A stretch of 42,842 nt of DNA, taken from positions 24,138 to 66,979 of the forward strand of contig PLMW01000054.1 of the NCBI GenBank assembly GCA_003142615.1, in the 5' to 3' direction. The stretch comes from Opitutia bacterium. GTDB lineage: Bacteria > Verrucomicrobiota > Verrucomicrobiia > Opitutales > Opitutaceae. A program made the position numbers and the translations under genes. Below the pieces are notes generated by a model that saw only the letters and a program-made list of their open reading frames with translations, was not told the DNA's origin and did not search any database. This document shows, in pieces, positions 19,673 to 26,992 of the stretch (positions are counted from its first letter, which is position 1; each line of letters opens with the position of its first letter).

Positions 19673-21000
19673 GCAAACCCTCCGTCATCAACATCGGCTT
19701 CTGCGGCCTCGGCACGGTGGGGCAGGGAGTGTGGAAGCACCTTTCAGCCAGCCGCGCGGCGCTCGAAGCCCGGCTCGGGGCCAGGCTTGAACTGTACCGG
19801 GTCGCGGTGCGCAACCCCGGCAAGGCGCGCGGCGTCGACATTCCCGCCGCCAAGCTGACCACCGATGCGCTCGCCGTCGCCATCGATCCAGCCGTGCACA
19901 TCGTGTGCGAACTCATCGGGGGCACGGCTCTCGCGCGCGAGGTCACCCTGGCGGCGCTCGCCAGGGGCAAGATCGTCGTTTCCGCCAACAAGGCGCTGCT
20001 CTGCGAATCCGGCGCGGAAATCTTCGCCGCCGCGCGGAAAGGCGGCGGTCATTTCTTTTTCGAGGCCAGCGTGGCCGGCGGCATCCCCATCATCAAGGCG
20101 CTGCGCGAGGGTCTCATCGCCAACCGCTTCCCGCGCATCTACGGCATCCTCAACGGCACCTGCAACTATCTCCTCACCCGCATGGAGCGGGAGGGCGTCT
20201 CCTATGCCGACGTGCTGGCCGACGCCAAGCGGCTGGGGTATGCCGAGGCCGACGAGACGCTCGATGTGCAGGGATGGGACACCGCGCACAAGGCGGCCAT
20301 CCTCGCCTATTTGGCCCACGGGATGTGGGTGAAGACCGACCAGATGCTCGTCGAGGGCATCACCCGGATCACCCAGACCGACATCGTCCATGCCGCCCAG
20401 CTCGGCTACGGCATCAAGCTGCTCGCGGTCATCACCCGCGACTTCGAAGCCAACCAGCTGTTTGTCCGGGTGCACCCGACACTGCTGCCGCGCCGCCTCG
20501 TGCTCGCCAATGTCGACGGGGTCTACAACGGCATCGCTGTCACCGGCGACGTGGTCGGCACTACGATCTATATCGGACGCGGGGCCGGGCAGGACGCCAC
20601 CGCCAGCGCGGTCATTGGCGACATCGCCGACGCCGTCACGCTGCTCACCAGCGGCAAGTCGGTGGTCGTGCCGGACGAGGCCGCGGCGATCCACGCCGGG
20701 GGCCGCAAGGGCGTGAAACTCGCGCCGCTCGAGAGCATCTGCAGCCGCTACTACCTGCGCCTGGAGGTCAGGGACCAGCCCGGCGTGCTCGCCCAGGTTG
20801 CCACGATCATGGCTCAAAACCGCGTGAGCATCGAGAGCGTCATCCAGCGCGGCAGCCGGCTGCCGGACGCGGCCATGCTCATTCTCACCACGCATCAAAG
20901 CAACGAGCAGGCCATTCGCACCACGCTGGCCGGCCTGGCGCAACTCGCCAGCGTGCTCGAGGAACCCCTCCTGCTGCGCATCGGGGATTTCGAGGAGTAA
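19669..21000 (+). CDS. hom: Homoserine dehydrogenase
   Basis: A 443-residue enzyme reducing aspartate semialdehyde to homoserine with NAD(P)H, the branch point for threonine and methionine. The nucleotide-binding motif GFCGLGTVGQGVW is at about 9-21, the lysine region is VVSANKALL (about 104-112), and the substrate region includes GILNGTCNYLLTRM with ADETLDVQGWDTAHK. An ACT domain at about 360-440 (RLEVRDQPGVLAQVATIM) suggests threonine feedback. The ATG at 19669 overlaps the plsY stop, which fixes the start. lysC follows after 16 bp. No thrB lies between hom, lysC and thrC. Confidence 0.97.
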   Translation: MSKPSVINIGFCGLGTVGQGVWKHLSASRAALEARLGARLELYRVAVRNPGKARGVDIPAAKLTTDALAVAIDPAVHIVCELIGGTALAREVTLAALARGKIVVSANKALLCESGAEIFAAARKGGGHFFFEASVAGGIPIIKALREGLIANRFPRIYGILNGTCNYLLTRMEREGVSYADVLADAKRLGYAEADETLDVQGWDTAHKAAILAYLAHGMWVKTDQMLVEGITRITQTDIVHAAQLGYGIKLLAVITRDFEANQLFVRVHPTLLPRRLVLANVDGVYNGIAVTGDVVGTTIYIGRGAGQDATASAVIGDIADAVTLLTSGKSVVVPDEAAAIHAGGRKGVKLAPLESICSRYYLRLEVRDQPGVLAQVATIMAQNRVSIESVIQRGSRLPDAAMLILTTHQSNEQAIRTTLAGLAQLASVLEEPLLLRIGDFEE

Positions 21001-21016
21001 GCCTCCTGCTTCAACC

Positions 21017-22237
21017 ATGGCACGCATCGTCCAGAAATACGGCGGCACCTCGGTGGGGGATATTGAGCGCATCAAGCGCGTCGCCGAACGCATCAAGGCC
21101 GCCCGCGACGAGGGCAACCAGCTCGTCGTGGTCGTGTCGGCCCGCTCGGGCGTCACCAACGAGCTCATCGCCCGCGCCCGGGCGATCCATGAGCACCCCT
21201 CCGACCGGGAGATGGACATGCTGCTGGCCACCGGCGAGCAGGAGACCATCGCCCTGACCGCCATCGCGCTGCACGCCCTCAAGGTGGATGCCGTGTCCTA
21301 CACGGGGGCGCAGGCCGGAATTTTCACCGACGCGGTGCACACCAAGGCCAAGATCAAGACGATCAACGCCCGGCCGATCGAGCACGACCTCAAGGCCGGC
21401 AAGGTCGTCATCGTCGCCGGCTTTCAGGGCATCAACGAGGACGGCCAGATCACCACGCTCGGCCGTGGCGGCTCCGACCTCACCGCCATCGCACTGGCCG
21501 CCGCCATCAAGGCGGACAAGTGCGAGATCTACACCGACGTCGACGGCGTTTACACCGCCGATCCGCGCGTCGTGAAGGACGCCCGCAAGCTGGCCGAGAT
21601 CAGCTACGACGAGATGCTGGAGCTCGCGAGCAGCGGCTCCAAGGTCATGCAGTCGCGCTCTGTGGAATTCGCCAAGAAATACGACGTCGTCTTTGAGGTC
21701 CGTTCATCGTTCAATCACAACCCGGGAACCATCGTGAAAGAAGAAGTCGTCTACATGGAACAGGTCGTCGTGCGCGGCGTGGCCGTGGACAAGGACCAGG
21801 CCAAAGTCATCGTCAGCAACATTCCCGACAAGCCGGGCTCCGCCGCGAAGGTGTTCCGCGCGCTGGCCGAGGCGAATGTCATCGTCGACATGATCGTGCA
21901 AAACATCGGGCACAATGGCATTGCCAACCTCACGTTCACGGTGCCGCAGGGGGATTCGCACCGGGCGGAAAAGGCGCTCGAGCCGGTGTTCACCGAACTC
22001 GGCGGCGGCGAGGTGGCCATCCACGACCAGATCGCCAAGCTTTCCGTCGTGGGCGTCGGCATGAAGACGCACAGCGGCGTGGCCGCCACGCTCTTCCAGA
22101 CGCTGGCCGACCAGGGCATCAACATCGAGCTCATCAGCACCTCCGAGATCAAGATCTCGGTCGTGATCGCCGCCGCCCGCGCCGACGACGCCGCCCGCGC
22201 CGCGCACGCGGCGTTCGGTTTGGAGAAGGCCGTCTAG
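21017..22237 (+). CDS. lysC: Aspartate kinase
   Basis: A 406-residue single-function aspartokinase phosphorylating aspartate at the head of the lysine, threonine, methionine and peptidoglycan-diaminopimelate routes. The N-terminal KYGGTSVG motif (about 7-14), the catalytic FQGINEDGQITTLGRGGSD region (about 136-154) and TDVDGVYTADPR (about 173-184) are intact. Two tandem ACT domains occupy about 265-406, as in lysine/threonine-sensitive enzymes. It starts 16 bp after hom; AGGAGTAA overlapping the hom stop provides weak ribosome binding. A long hairpin at 22294-22364 follows and may end the transcript before thrC. Confidence 0.97.
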   Translation: MARIVQKYGGTSVGDIERIKRVAERIKAARDEGNQLVVVVSARSGVTNELIARARAIHEHPSDREMDMLLATGEQETIALTAIALHALKVDAVSYTGAQAGIFTDAVHTKAKIKTINARPIEHDLKAGKVVIVAGFQGINEDGQITTLGRGGSDLTAIALAAAIKADKCEIYTDVDGVYTADPRVVKDARKLAEISYDEMLELASSGSKVMQSRSVEFAKKYDVVFEVRSSFNHNPGTIVKEEVVYMEQVVVRGVAVDKDQAKVIVSNIPDKPGSAAKVFRALAEANVIVDMIVQNIGHNGIANLTFTVPQGDSHRAEKALEPVFTELGGGEVAIHDQIAKLSVVGVGMKTHSGVAATLFQTLADQGINIELISTSEIKISVVIAAARADDAARAAHAAFGLEKAV

Positions 22238-22293
22238 TGGATCTCAGTTCAACGGATCGCCTGAAGATCGATCTTTAATCCGGTCTGGCCACC

Positions 22294-22364
22294 AAGAGGC
22301 AGGGAAGTCACAAAAGCGGGGAAAGTCCGCTTGATTTATTTTGTGCCTTCCGGTGCCTTTTTTC
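22294..22364. repeat. Inverted repeat between lysC and thrC, possible terminator
   Basis: The left arm 22294-22315 contains GGCAGGGAAGTCACAAAA. The right arm 22339-22364 contains TTTTGTGCCTTCCGGTGCC followed by TTTTTT. They pair over about 20 nt with a few mismatches, and an inner GCGG/CCGC pair lies in the loop. The T-run after the right arm would let it work as an intrinsic terminator for lysC. Composition (AT-rich) differs from the surrounding genes. Confidence 0.65.
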
Positions 22365-22382
22365 GGTTAATTCTTACCGAGC

Positions 22383-23741
22383 ATGAAATTCATTAGCACA
22401 CGCGGTCAGGCTGAACCGCTCGGCTTCGCCGAGGCGGTCGCGGTCGGCCTCGCCCCCGACGGCGGCCTGTTCCTGCCGGAGATGCTGCCGGACCTGTCCG
22501 GCGAACTCGTGCGCTTCGCCAGCCTGGACTACGCGGCCCTCTGCCATGAATTCCTCCGTCGTTTTGCGACTGACGTGGAGGCGGCGGCGCTCAAGGACAT
22601 CGTCACGCGCTCCTACCGCGGGTTCACGCATCCGGGCATCGCCCCGCTCGAGCAGCTCGGGGAAAACCTTTTCGTCCTCGAACTCTTCCACGGGCCGACG
22701 CTCGCCTTCAAGGATTTCGCGCTGCAACTGCTCGGCAACCTCTACGAGCACCAGTGCCGGGTGCGCGGCGAAACGCTCAACGTGCTCGGCGCCACCTCGG
22801 GCGACACGGGGGCGGCGGCCATCCACGGACTGCTCGGCAAGCCCGGCGTCGCGCTCTTCATCCTCTATCCCGACGGACGCGTGGCGCCGCTGCAGGAGCG
22901 GCAGATGGCCTGCACCGGCGCGGCCAACGTCTTCGCGCTAGCCGTCGACGGCACGTTCGACGATGCGCAGGCCGCATTGAAGGACGTCTTTGGCGACCAG
23001 GCGTTCCGTGCGCGGCACCGGCTGTCGGCGGTCAATTCCATCAATCTGGCGCGCGTGCTGGCCCAGTGCGTCTACTATCTCTACGCTTGGCTGCGGCTGC
23101 CGCCGGCCAAACGCCTCAACGTCGAGTTCGTCGTGCCCACGGGCAACTTCGGCAACGTTCTCGCCGGCTGGATGCTCCAGAAAATGGGCGTGCCGATCCG
23201 CGGTTTCAAGATCGCCACCAACCAGAACGACATCCTCTACCGCCTCTTCACGACCGGCGAGTACCGCCGCGCCGCGGTCATACCCAGCCTGGCGCCCTCG
23301 ATGGACATCCAGGTGGCGTCGAACTTCGAGCGCTTCCTCTACTACCACGCCGGACGCGACCCGGCACAGGTGCGCGAGATCCTGCAGACCTTCAAGGCGG
23401 CGGGAGTCTACCGCTTCGATCATTTCGACGCCGACACCTTCACCGCCTCGCATTGCACGGACGCGGAGATTTCCGGCATCATCAGGCACGTCTACCACAA
23501 GTACGGCTACATTTGCGACCCGCACACCGCCTGCGGCTTCAAAGAGATCAGCCGCGACCGTGTCAGCGTGGTGCTGGCGACCGCCAGTCCGGCAAAGTTT
23601 CCGGACGTCATCCGCGCCGCGATCGGCCGGGAGCCGACCCATCCAAGCCTTGAGGCGCTCAAGTCCCGATCCGTCGACAAGCATCCCATGAAGGCCGATC
23701 CCGCGGCGATCAAGGCCTTCATCGAACGGCACGGGGTGTAG
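22383..23741 (+). CDS. thrC: Threonine synthase
   Basis: A 452-residue PLP enzyme converting O-phosphohomoserine to threonine. The PLP lysine is Lys110 in GPTLAFKDFALQ, and the phosphate-binding loop is ATSGDTGAAA (about 137-146). The N-terminal MKFISTRGQ and the length place it with the longer E. coli/yeast-type threonine synthases. The ATG at 22383 is exact for this N-terminus. It is separated from lysC by 145 bp containing a terminator-like inverted repeat, so it may have its own promoter, although it completes the same pathway. I looked for a threonine-rich leader peptide in that gap and found none. Confidence 0.97.
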   Translation: MKFISTRGQAEPLGFAEAVAVGLAPDGGLFLPEMLPDLSGELVRFASLDYAALCHEFLRRFATDVEAAALKDIVTRSYRGFTHPGIAPLEQLGENLFVLELFHGPTLAFKDFALQLLGNLYEHQCRVRGETLNVLGATSGDTGAAAIHGLLGKPGVALFILYPDGRVAPLQERQMACTGAANVFALAVDGTFDDAQAALKDVFGDQAFRARHRLSAVNSINLARVLAQCVYYLYAWLRLPPAKRLNVEFVVPTGNFGNVLAGWMLQKMGVPIRGFKIATNQNDILYRLFTTGEYRRAAVIPSLAPSMDIQVASNFERFLYYHAGRDPAQVREILQTFKAAGVYRFDHFDADTFTASHCTDAEISGIIRHVYHKYGYICDPHTACGFKEISRDRVSVVLATASPAKFPDVIRAAIGREPTHPSLEALKSRSVDKHPMKADPAAIKAFIERHGV

Positions 23742-23899
23742 GGCGGCTGGCGGATGAATTAGGGGAGTGGTTTGACGCCGCGGCCTCAGCCACGCCCGGA
23801 CACGGCGACGAAAAAATCCTTCGGTTCGAATCGTTGACTCTACCCGGCTTCTGGGCTTGGTTGGAGCCGGACCATCGTTAACCGAACAACTGTTGAGCA

Positions 23900-24532
23900 A
23901 TGAGACGCTTCCTTCTGCTGTTATTCATCACCTGCCCACTATTCGCCGGCCCAGTAATCCCCATCCTGAGCCTTAAAAGCGGAAAGATCTACCATGACGC
24001 GCAGGTGGTCGCAAACCGTCCCACGATCGTCACGGTGCGCTGCAGGGAGGGCCTGTTTCAAGTGAAGAAGGACGATTTGCCTGATGAACTGGCTATAGTG
24101 TATCCGGTGGACAAGGAAGCCGCCCTGCGCGAAGAAACGGAACGCACCGAGTCCATCCAGAGATCGAAAGCCGCGGAGCACGAGCGCGAGGAGAAAACCG
24201 CGCGCGAGGTTGAAAAGCGTAAAACCGAACTTGACAAGAAGCTCGTGAAGGATGGCTGCAGGATTGTTTCCTTTGCGCCCGTTGGTCCAGGGCAGGTCAT
24301 CCTCGAATTCAGAAACGAGTCGGATGCCCCGCTGCGGATTTCTCCGATGGATGTTCTCTGCCGGACCACCGACGGGCGGGTCTTTGATGGGGGATGGCTC
24401 GTGAACACCAAGGATGGCATGGTGCTCAACACGGAGCCCTACCCCTTGCCGGGGAACGCCACGGTTCGACTGGCAACTTCCTTTTTCCAGGAAAAAGGCA
24501 TTGATGTCAGCGAGATATATTGGAAGCAGTGA
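23900..24532 (+). CDS. Small secreted protein with a charged helical middle
   Basis: A 210-residue protein with a signal peptide (MRRFLLLLFITCPLFAGPV) at ATG 23900. A small beta module follows, with LKSGKIYHDAQVVANRPTIVTVRC and VKKDDLPDEL, a pattern I associate with many small secreted proteins of Verrucomicrobiota. A Lys/Glu-rich helix lies at about 75-115 (EETERTESIQRSKAAEHERE) and a second beta-rich domain at about 120-205 (FAPVGPGQVILEFRNESDAP). The function is unknown. It is about 160 bp downstream of thrC and 109 bp before another small secreted protein gene. GC content at third positions is lower than in the housekeeping genes. Confidence 0.72.
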   Translation: MRRFLLLLFITCPLFAGPVIPILSLKSGKIYHDAQVVANRPTIVTVRCREGLFQVKKDDLPDELAIVYPVDKEAALREETERTESIQRSKAAEHEREEKTAREVEKRKTELDKKLVKDGCRIVSFAPVGPGQVILEFRNESDAPLRISPMDVLCRTTDGRVFDGGWLVNTKDGMVLNTEPYPLPGNATVRLATSFFQEKGIDVSEIYWKQ

Positions 24533-24641
24533 CCCGACCGAGATCAGCGATTAAGCCATTGCCGGCCATTCATGCCTTCATCAATGGCACGTCCGCCAGA
24601 CGCCATCCCTTCATCATGTTCCTCATGATCATCCCCTCTCC

Positions 24642-24977
24642 ATGAAAACACTCGCCGCCGCTTTTTTCCTAACCGTCGCAGTCGCGTGCTTCGGCCAGCC
24701 GGCATCTCAGAGTTCGCAGCCGCCGGTCACCGTACGCGTCGCCACGGAGGTGGAGGAACTCGCCCGGGGCTACGCCGCGGCGTTTTCCAGCATCACCCGC
24801 ACCCCGGTGTACCTGATTCATTCGCGGGACGATACCACCACCGTCCTGGTCAGCGTCAAATCGGTGAAGGCATCGGCCGGAGTCCTGATCGTCGAGGTCG
24901 AAAAAGGACTCACCTACGTCATCAATCCCCGGGATGTCGTCATGATCACCGACGCGCCCCCGCGGAAGGATACTTAA
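24642..24977 (+). CDS. Small secreted hypothetical protein
   Basis: A 111-residue protein with a signal peptide (MKTLAAAFFLTVAVACFGQ) and a single small domain, VATEVEELARGYAAAF then TPVYLIHSRDDTTTVLVSVK and LTYVINPRDVVMITDAP. The alternating pattern suggests a compact alpha-beta or Sm-like beta fold; I cannot assign a family. A cysteine lies near the signal cleavage region, so a lipoprotein is possible but the lipobox is weak. It lies just upstream of the leader region of cimA on the same strand. Nothing links it to isoleucine synthesis. Confidence 0.65.
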   Translation: MKTLAAAFFLTVAVACFGQPASQSSQPPVTVRVATEVEELARGYAAAFSSITRTPVYLIHSRDDTTTVLVSVKSVKASAGVLIVEVEKGLTYVINPRDVVMITDAPPRKDT

Positions 24978-25150
24978 GCGGCGGATCGGGTCAAAGTTGG
25001 TCCGCGGCAGTTCATCAGCTTCTGAGCCGGCGCGTGAAAGCACGCCGCCCGTCCCCATGGGCGCGGCATCCCAGGTCCGGACCGGCTCGAAAAACAGAAT
25101 CGACACCCGCCCGTGATTCGCTTTTCCTCCCTCTTCCTTACCCAACCGCC

Positions 25151-25237
25151 ATGATGTGTCACCCAATCATTCGCATTTCGATCATCGGCTCGATCATTAT
25201 CATCGGCCGCCGGCCCGGGCATGGCGACATGGCGTAA
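25151..25237 (+). CDS. Isoleucine-rich leader peptide of cimA
   Basis: A 28-codon open frame, ATG 25151 to TAA 25235-25237. Nine of its codons are isoleucine (positions 6, 7, 9, 11, 12, 15, 16, 17, 18), four of them consecutive, in a GC-rich genome where ATT/ATC runs are unusual. It begins MMCHPIIRISIIGSIIIIG. It ends 31 nt before a strong terminator hairpin that itself ends at the start of cimA, the first committed gene for isoleucine synthesis from pyruvate. The layout matches classical amino-acid leader peptides such as those of the ilv and thr operons of enteric bacteria: scarcity of charged tRNA-Ile would stall the ribosome inside the leader. A second ATG follows the first directly. I see no Shine-Dalgarno sequence, which is the main weakness. 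Confidence 0.8.
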   Translation: MMCHPIIRISIIGSIIIIGRRPGHGDMA

Positions 25238-25278
25238 GCTGCTACGCAAACACCACGTCACTCTCAATGCCCCGGGCC
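25212..25278 (+). promoter_or_regulatory. Possible antiterminator pairing of the cimA leader
   Basis: GGCCCGGG at 25212-25219, within codons 21-23 of the leader peptide, is perfectly complementary to CCCGGGCC at 25271-25278, which overlaps the 5' arm of the terminator. The two structures are mutually exclusive. A ribosome stalled at the early isoleucine codons would leave 25212-25219 free to pair and block the terminator; one finishing the leader would sit over or just past it. Competing pairing of this kind is the hallmark of attenuation, but it is inferred here by eye, not by folding energy. Confidence 0.6.
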
Positions 25279-25298
25279 AGAACCCCGGGGCTTTTTTT
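25269..25298 (+). terminator. Intrinsic terminator (attenuator) abutting the cimA start
   Basis: GCCCCGGG (25269-25276) and CCCGGGGC (25284-25291) form a perfect 8-bp GC stem with a 7-nt loop (CCAGAAC), followed by seven T residues (25292-25298). The next base is the A of the cimA ATG. A terminator directly before a start codon makes sense only as a conditional attenuator, since the upstream small gene ends 290 bp earlier. The 3' arm ends in GGGG eight nt before the ATG and may also affect ribosome access. Confidence 0.85.
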
Positions 25299-26912
25299 AT
25301 GAAACACCCCCCGCTCAAAATCTACGACACCACCCTCCGCGACGGCACCCAGGGTGAGGGTATATCGTTCTCCGTGACCGACAAGCTCCTCATCACGGAG
25401 CGCCTCGACCATTTCGGCGTTGACTACATCGAGGGCGGCTTTCCCGGATCCAACCCCCGCGACATCACCTTTTTTGCCGAGGTAGGCCGGTTGAAGCTGC
25501 GTCATGCCAAGGTCGCCGCCTTCGGCTCGACCCGCCGCGCCGGCGGCTCCGCCGCGCACGACGCCCAGCTCAAGGTGCTGCTCGACGCCGGGACGCCCGT
25601 CGTGACCATCGTCGGCAAGACATGGCTGCTCCACGTCACCGAAATCCTCCGCACCACGCCCGAGGAAAACCTCGCCATGATCGAGGACTCGGTGCGGCAT
25701 CTCGTCGCCCACGGCCGGGAGGTCGTCTACGACGCCGAGCACTTTTTCGACGGCTTCAAGGACGATCCGGATTACGCCCTCCGCACCCTGGCCGCGGCGA
25801 AACGCGGGGGCGCGGCCAACCTCTCGCTGTGCGACACCAACGGCGGCACGCTCGTCGACGACCTCAAGGAGATCGTGGCGCGGATCGTGCATGAATTCGG
25901 CGGCGGCCAGGTGGGCGTGCACTGCCACAACGACAGCGGTCTCGGCGTCGCGGTCTCGCTCGCCGGCATCGCGGCCGGCGCCACGCTGGTGCAGGGCACG
26001 ATCAACGGCTACGGCGAACGCACCGGCAACGCGAACCTGACGACCGTCCTGCCGAACCTGTTTTTGAAGATGGGCTGCACCGCCTTCTGCCGGCCCAACC
26101 TGCCGCATCTGCGCGAACTCTCGCACTATCTCGACGAGCTGGCCAACCAGCGCCCCGATCCGAAGGAGCCCTTTGTTGGCGTTTCCGCCTTCGCGCACAA
26201 GGGCGGTCTCCACGCCAACGCGGCGCAGAAGGTCGCGCGCAGTTACGAGCACATTGACCCCGCCACGGTCGGCAACCGCACGCGCGTGCTGGTGTCCGAC
26301 CTGGCCGGCCGCACCAGCATCGCCGTGAAGGCGCGGGAGCTGGGCTTCGAGCTCGACGAGCAGGCGCCGGAAATGAAGGCGATCCTCGAGGAGTTGAAGC
26401 AGCTGGAGTTCGAGGGACATGAATTTGAGGCGGCCGACGCGTCCCTCAAGCTGTTGCTGGCGAAATGGCTCAAGCGGCACTCGCCCGCGTTCGAATTCGA
26501 GGGTTTCCGCGTGATCATCGAGCGCCGCAGCCCGGAGTCCTCGGTCGTCGCCGAGGCGACGGTGAAGGTGAAGGTGAAGGGCAAATCCATCCACACGGTG
26601 GCCGAGTGCGTCGGCCCGGTGGGCGCGCTCGACAAGGCGCTGCGCCTCGCGCTCGACAAGGCCTATCCGGTCATCAAGGAAACGACGCTGAGCGACTACA
26701 AGGTGCGCATCCTCGACAGCAAGCGCGGGACCAACTCCCGCGCCCGCGTGCTGATCGAGACCACCGACGGCCAGGAGATCTGGGGCACGGTCGGCGTAAG
26801 CGACAACATCATCGAGGCCAGCTGGGAGGCGCTCCGCGACGCCGTCGAATACAAGCTTCTACGCGAGGAGGAGAAAACCGAAACCGGCAAGCGGATACCG
26901 GAAACCGGATAA
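25299..26912 (+). CDS. cimA: (R)-citramalate synthase
   Basis: A 537-residue DRE-TIM enzyme condensing acetyl-CoA with pyruvate to citramalate, giving 2-oxobutyrate for isoleucine without threonine deaminase. DTTLRDGTQGEG is at residues 10-21, with the catalytic Arg14 and Asp15. The metal site is VGVHCHNDSGLG, and the NGYGERTGNANL strand is typical of the family. The C-terminal about 120 residues form the allosteric LeuA-dimer domain (VKVKGKSIHTVAECVGPVGAL). Length and the first 60 residues fit the TIGR00977-type citramalate synthase better than LeuA (isopropylmalate synthase), which remains the alternative. The ATG at 25299 begins directly at the terminator T-run. The last dozen residues (KTETGKRIPETG) are encoded by a chromosomal repeat. 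Regulation by isoleucine attenuation is inferred from the leader. Confidence 0.93.
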   Translation: MKHPPLKIYDTTLRDGTQGEGISFSVTDKLLITERLDHFGVDYIEGGFPGSNPRDITFFAEVGRLKLRHAKVAAFGSTRRAGGSAAHDAQLKVLLDAGTPVVTIVGKTWLLHVTEILRTTPEENLAMIEDSVRHLVAHGREVVYDAEHFFDGFKDDPDYALRTLAAAKRGGAANLSLCDTNGGTLVDDLKEIVARIVHEFGGGQVGVHCHNDSGLGVAVSLAGIAAGATLVQGTINGYGERTGNANLTTVLPNLFLKMGCTAFCRPNLPHLRELSHYLDELANQRPDPKEPFVGVSAFAHKGGLHANAAQKVARSYEHIDPATVGNRTRVLVSDLAGRTSIAVKARELGFELDEQAPEMKAILEELKQLEFEGHEFEAADASLKLLLAKWLKRHSPAFEFEGFRVIIERRSPESSVVAEATVKVKVKGKSIHTVAECVGPVGALDKALRLALDKAYPVIKETTLSDYKVRILDSKRGTNSRARVLIETTDGQEIWGTVGVSDNIIEASWEALRDAVEYKLLREEEKTETGKRIPETG

Positions 26913-26992
26913 CAGAAACCGGAGTTTTGGATTGCGGATACCGGATAAAAGCCGGCTTCTCTTTCCGGCATCCGGTTTCCCCAATCCGGTTT
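26874..26992. repeat. CCGGATACCGG-type inverted repeat between cimA and cls
   Basis: Left units, AAACCGGCAAGCGGATACCGG and AAACCGGATAACAG, start inside cimA (26878 onward) and extend to about 26948. The right arm, 26963-26992, has CCGGCATCCGG, TTTCCCC and AATCCGGTTTC. The arms are inverted copies. The cimA stop codon lies in the left arm and the cls stop codon (26992-26994) touches the right arm. The structure would fold into a long hairpin on either transcript and could end both convergent genes. Confidence 0.75.

Noticed and set aside
22238-22382. Possible threonine leader peptide before thrC
   Set aside because: No ATG-led frame rich in Thr or Ile codons is present; the only structure is the repeat-type inverted pair with a T-run.
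23820-23860. GGTTCGAATC (23823-23832) resembling a tRNA T-loop
   Set aside because: The flanks do not form a T-stem or acceptor stem, and no anticodon arm or D-arm fits upstream. Best read as chance.
24572-24628. Short Ser-rich frame, MPSSMARPPDAIPSSCSS, before the small secreted gene at 24642
   Set aside because: It looks like a leader peptide at first, but Ser codons come from a CTTCATCA-type repetition, there is no terminator hairpin after it, and the downstream gene has no link to serine.
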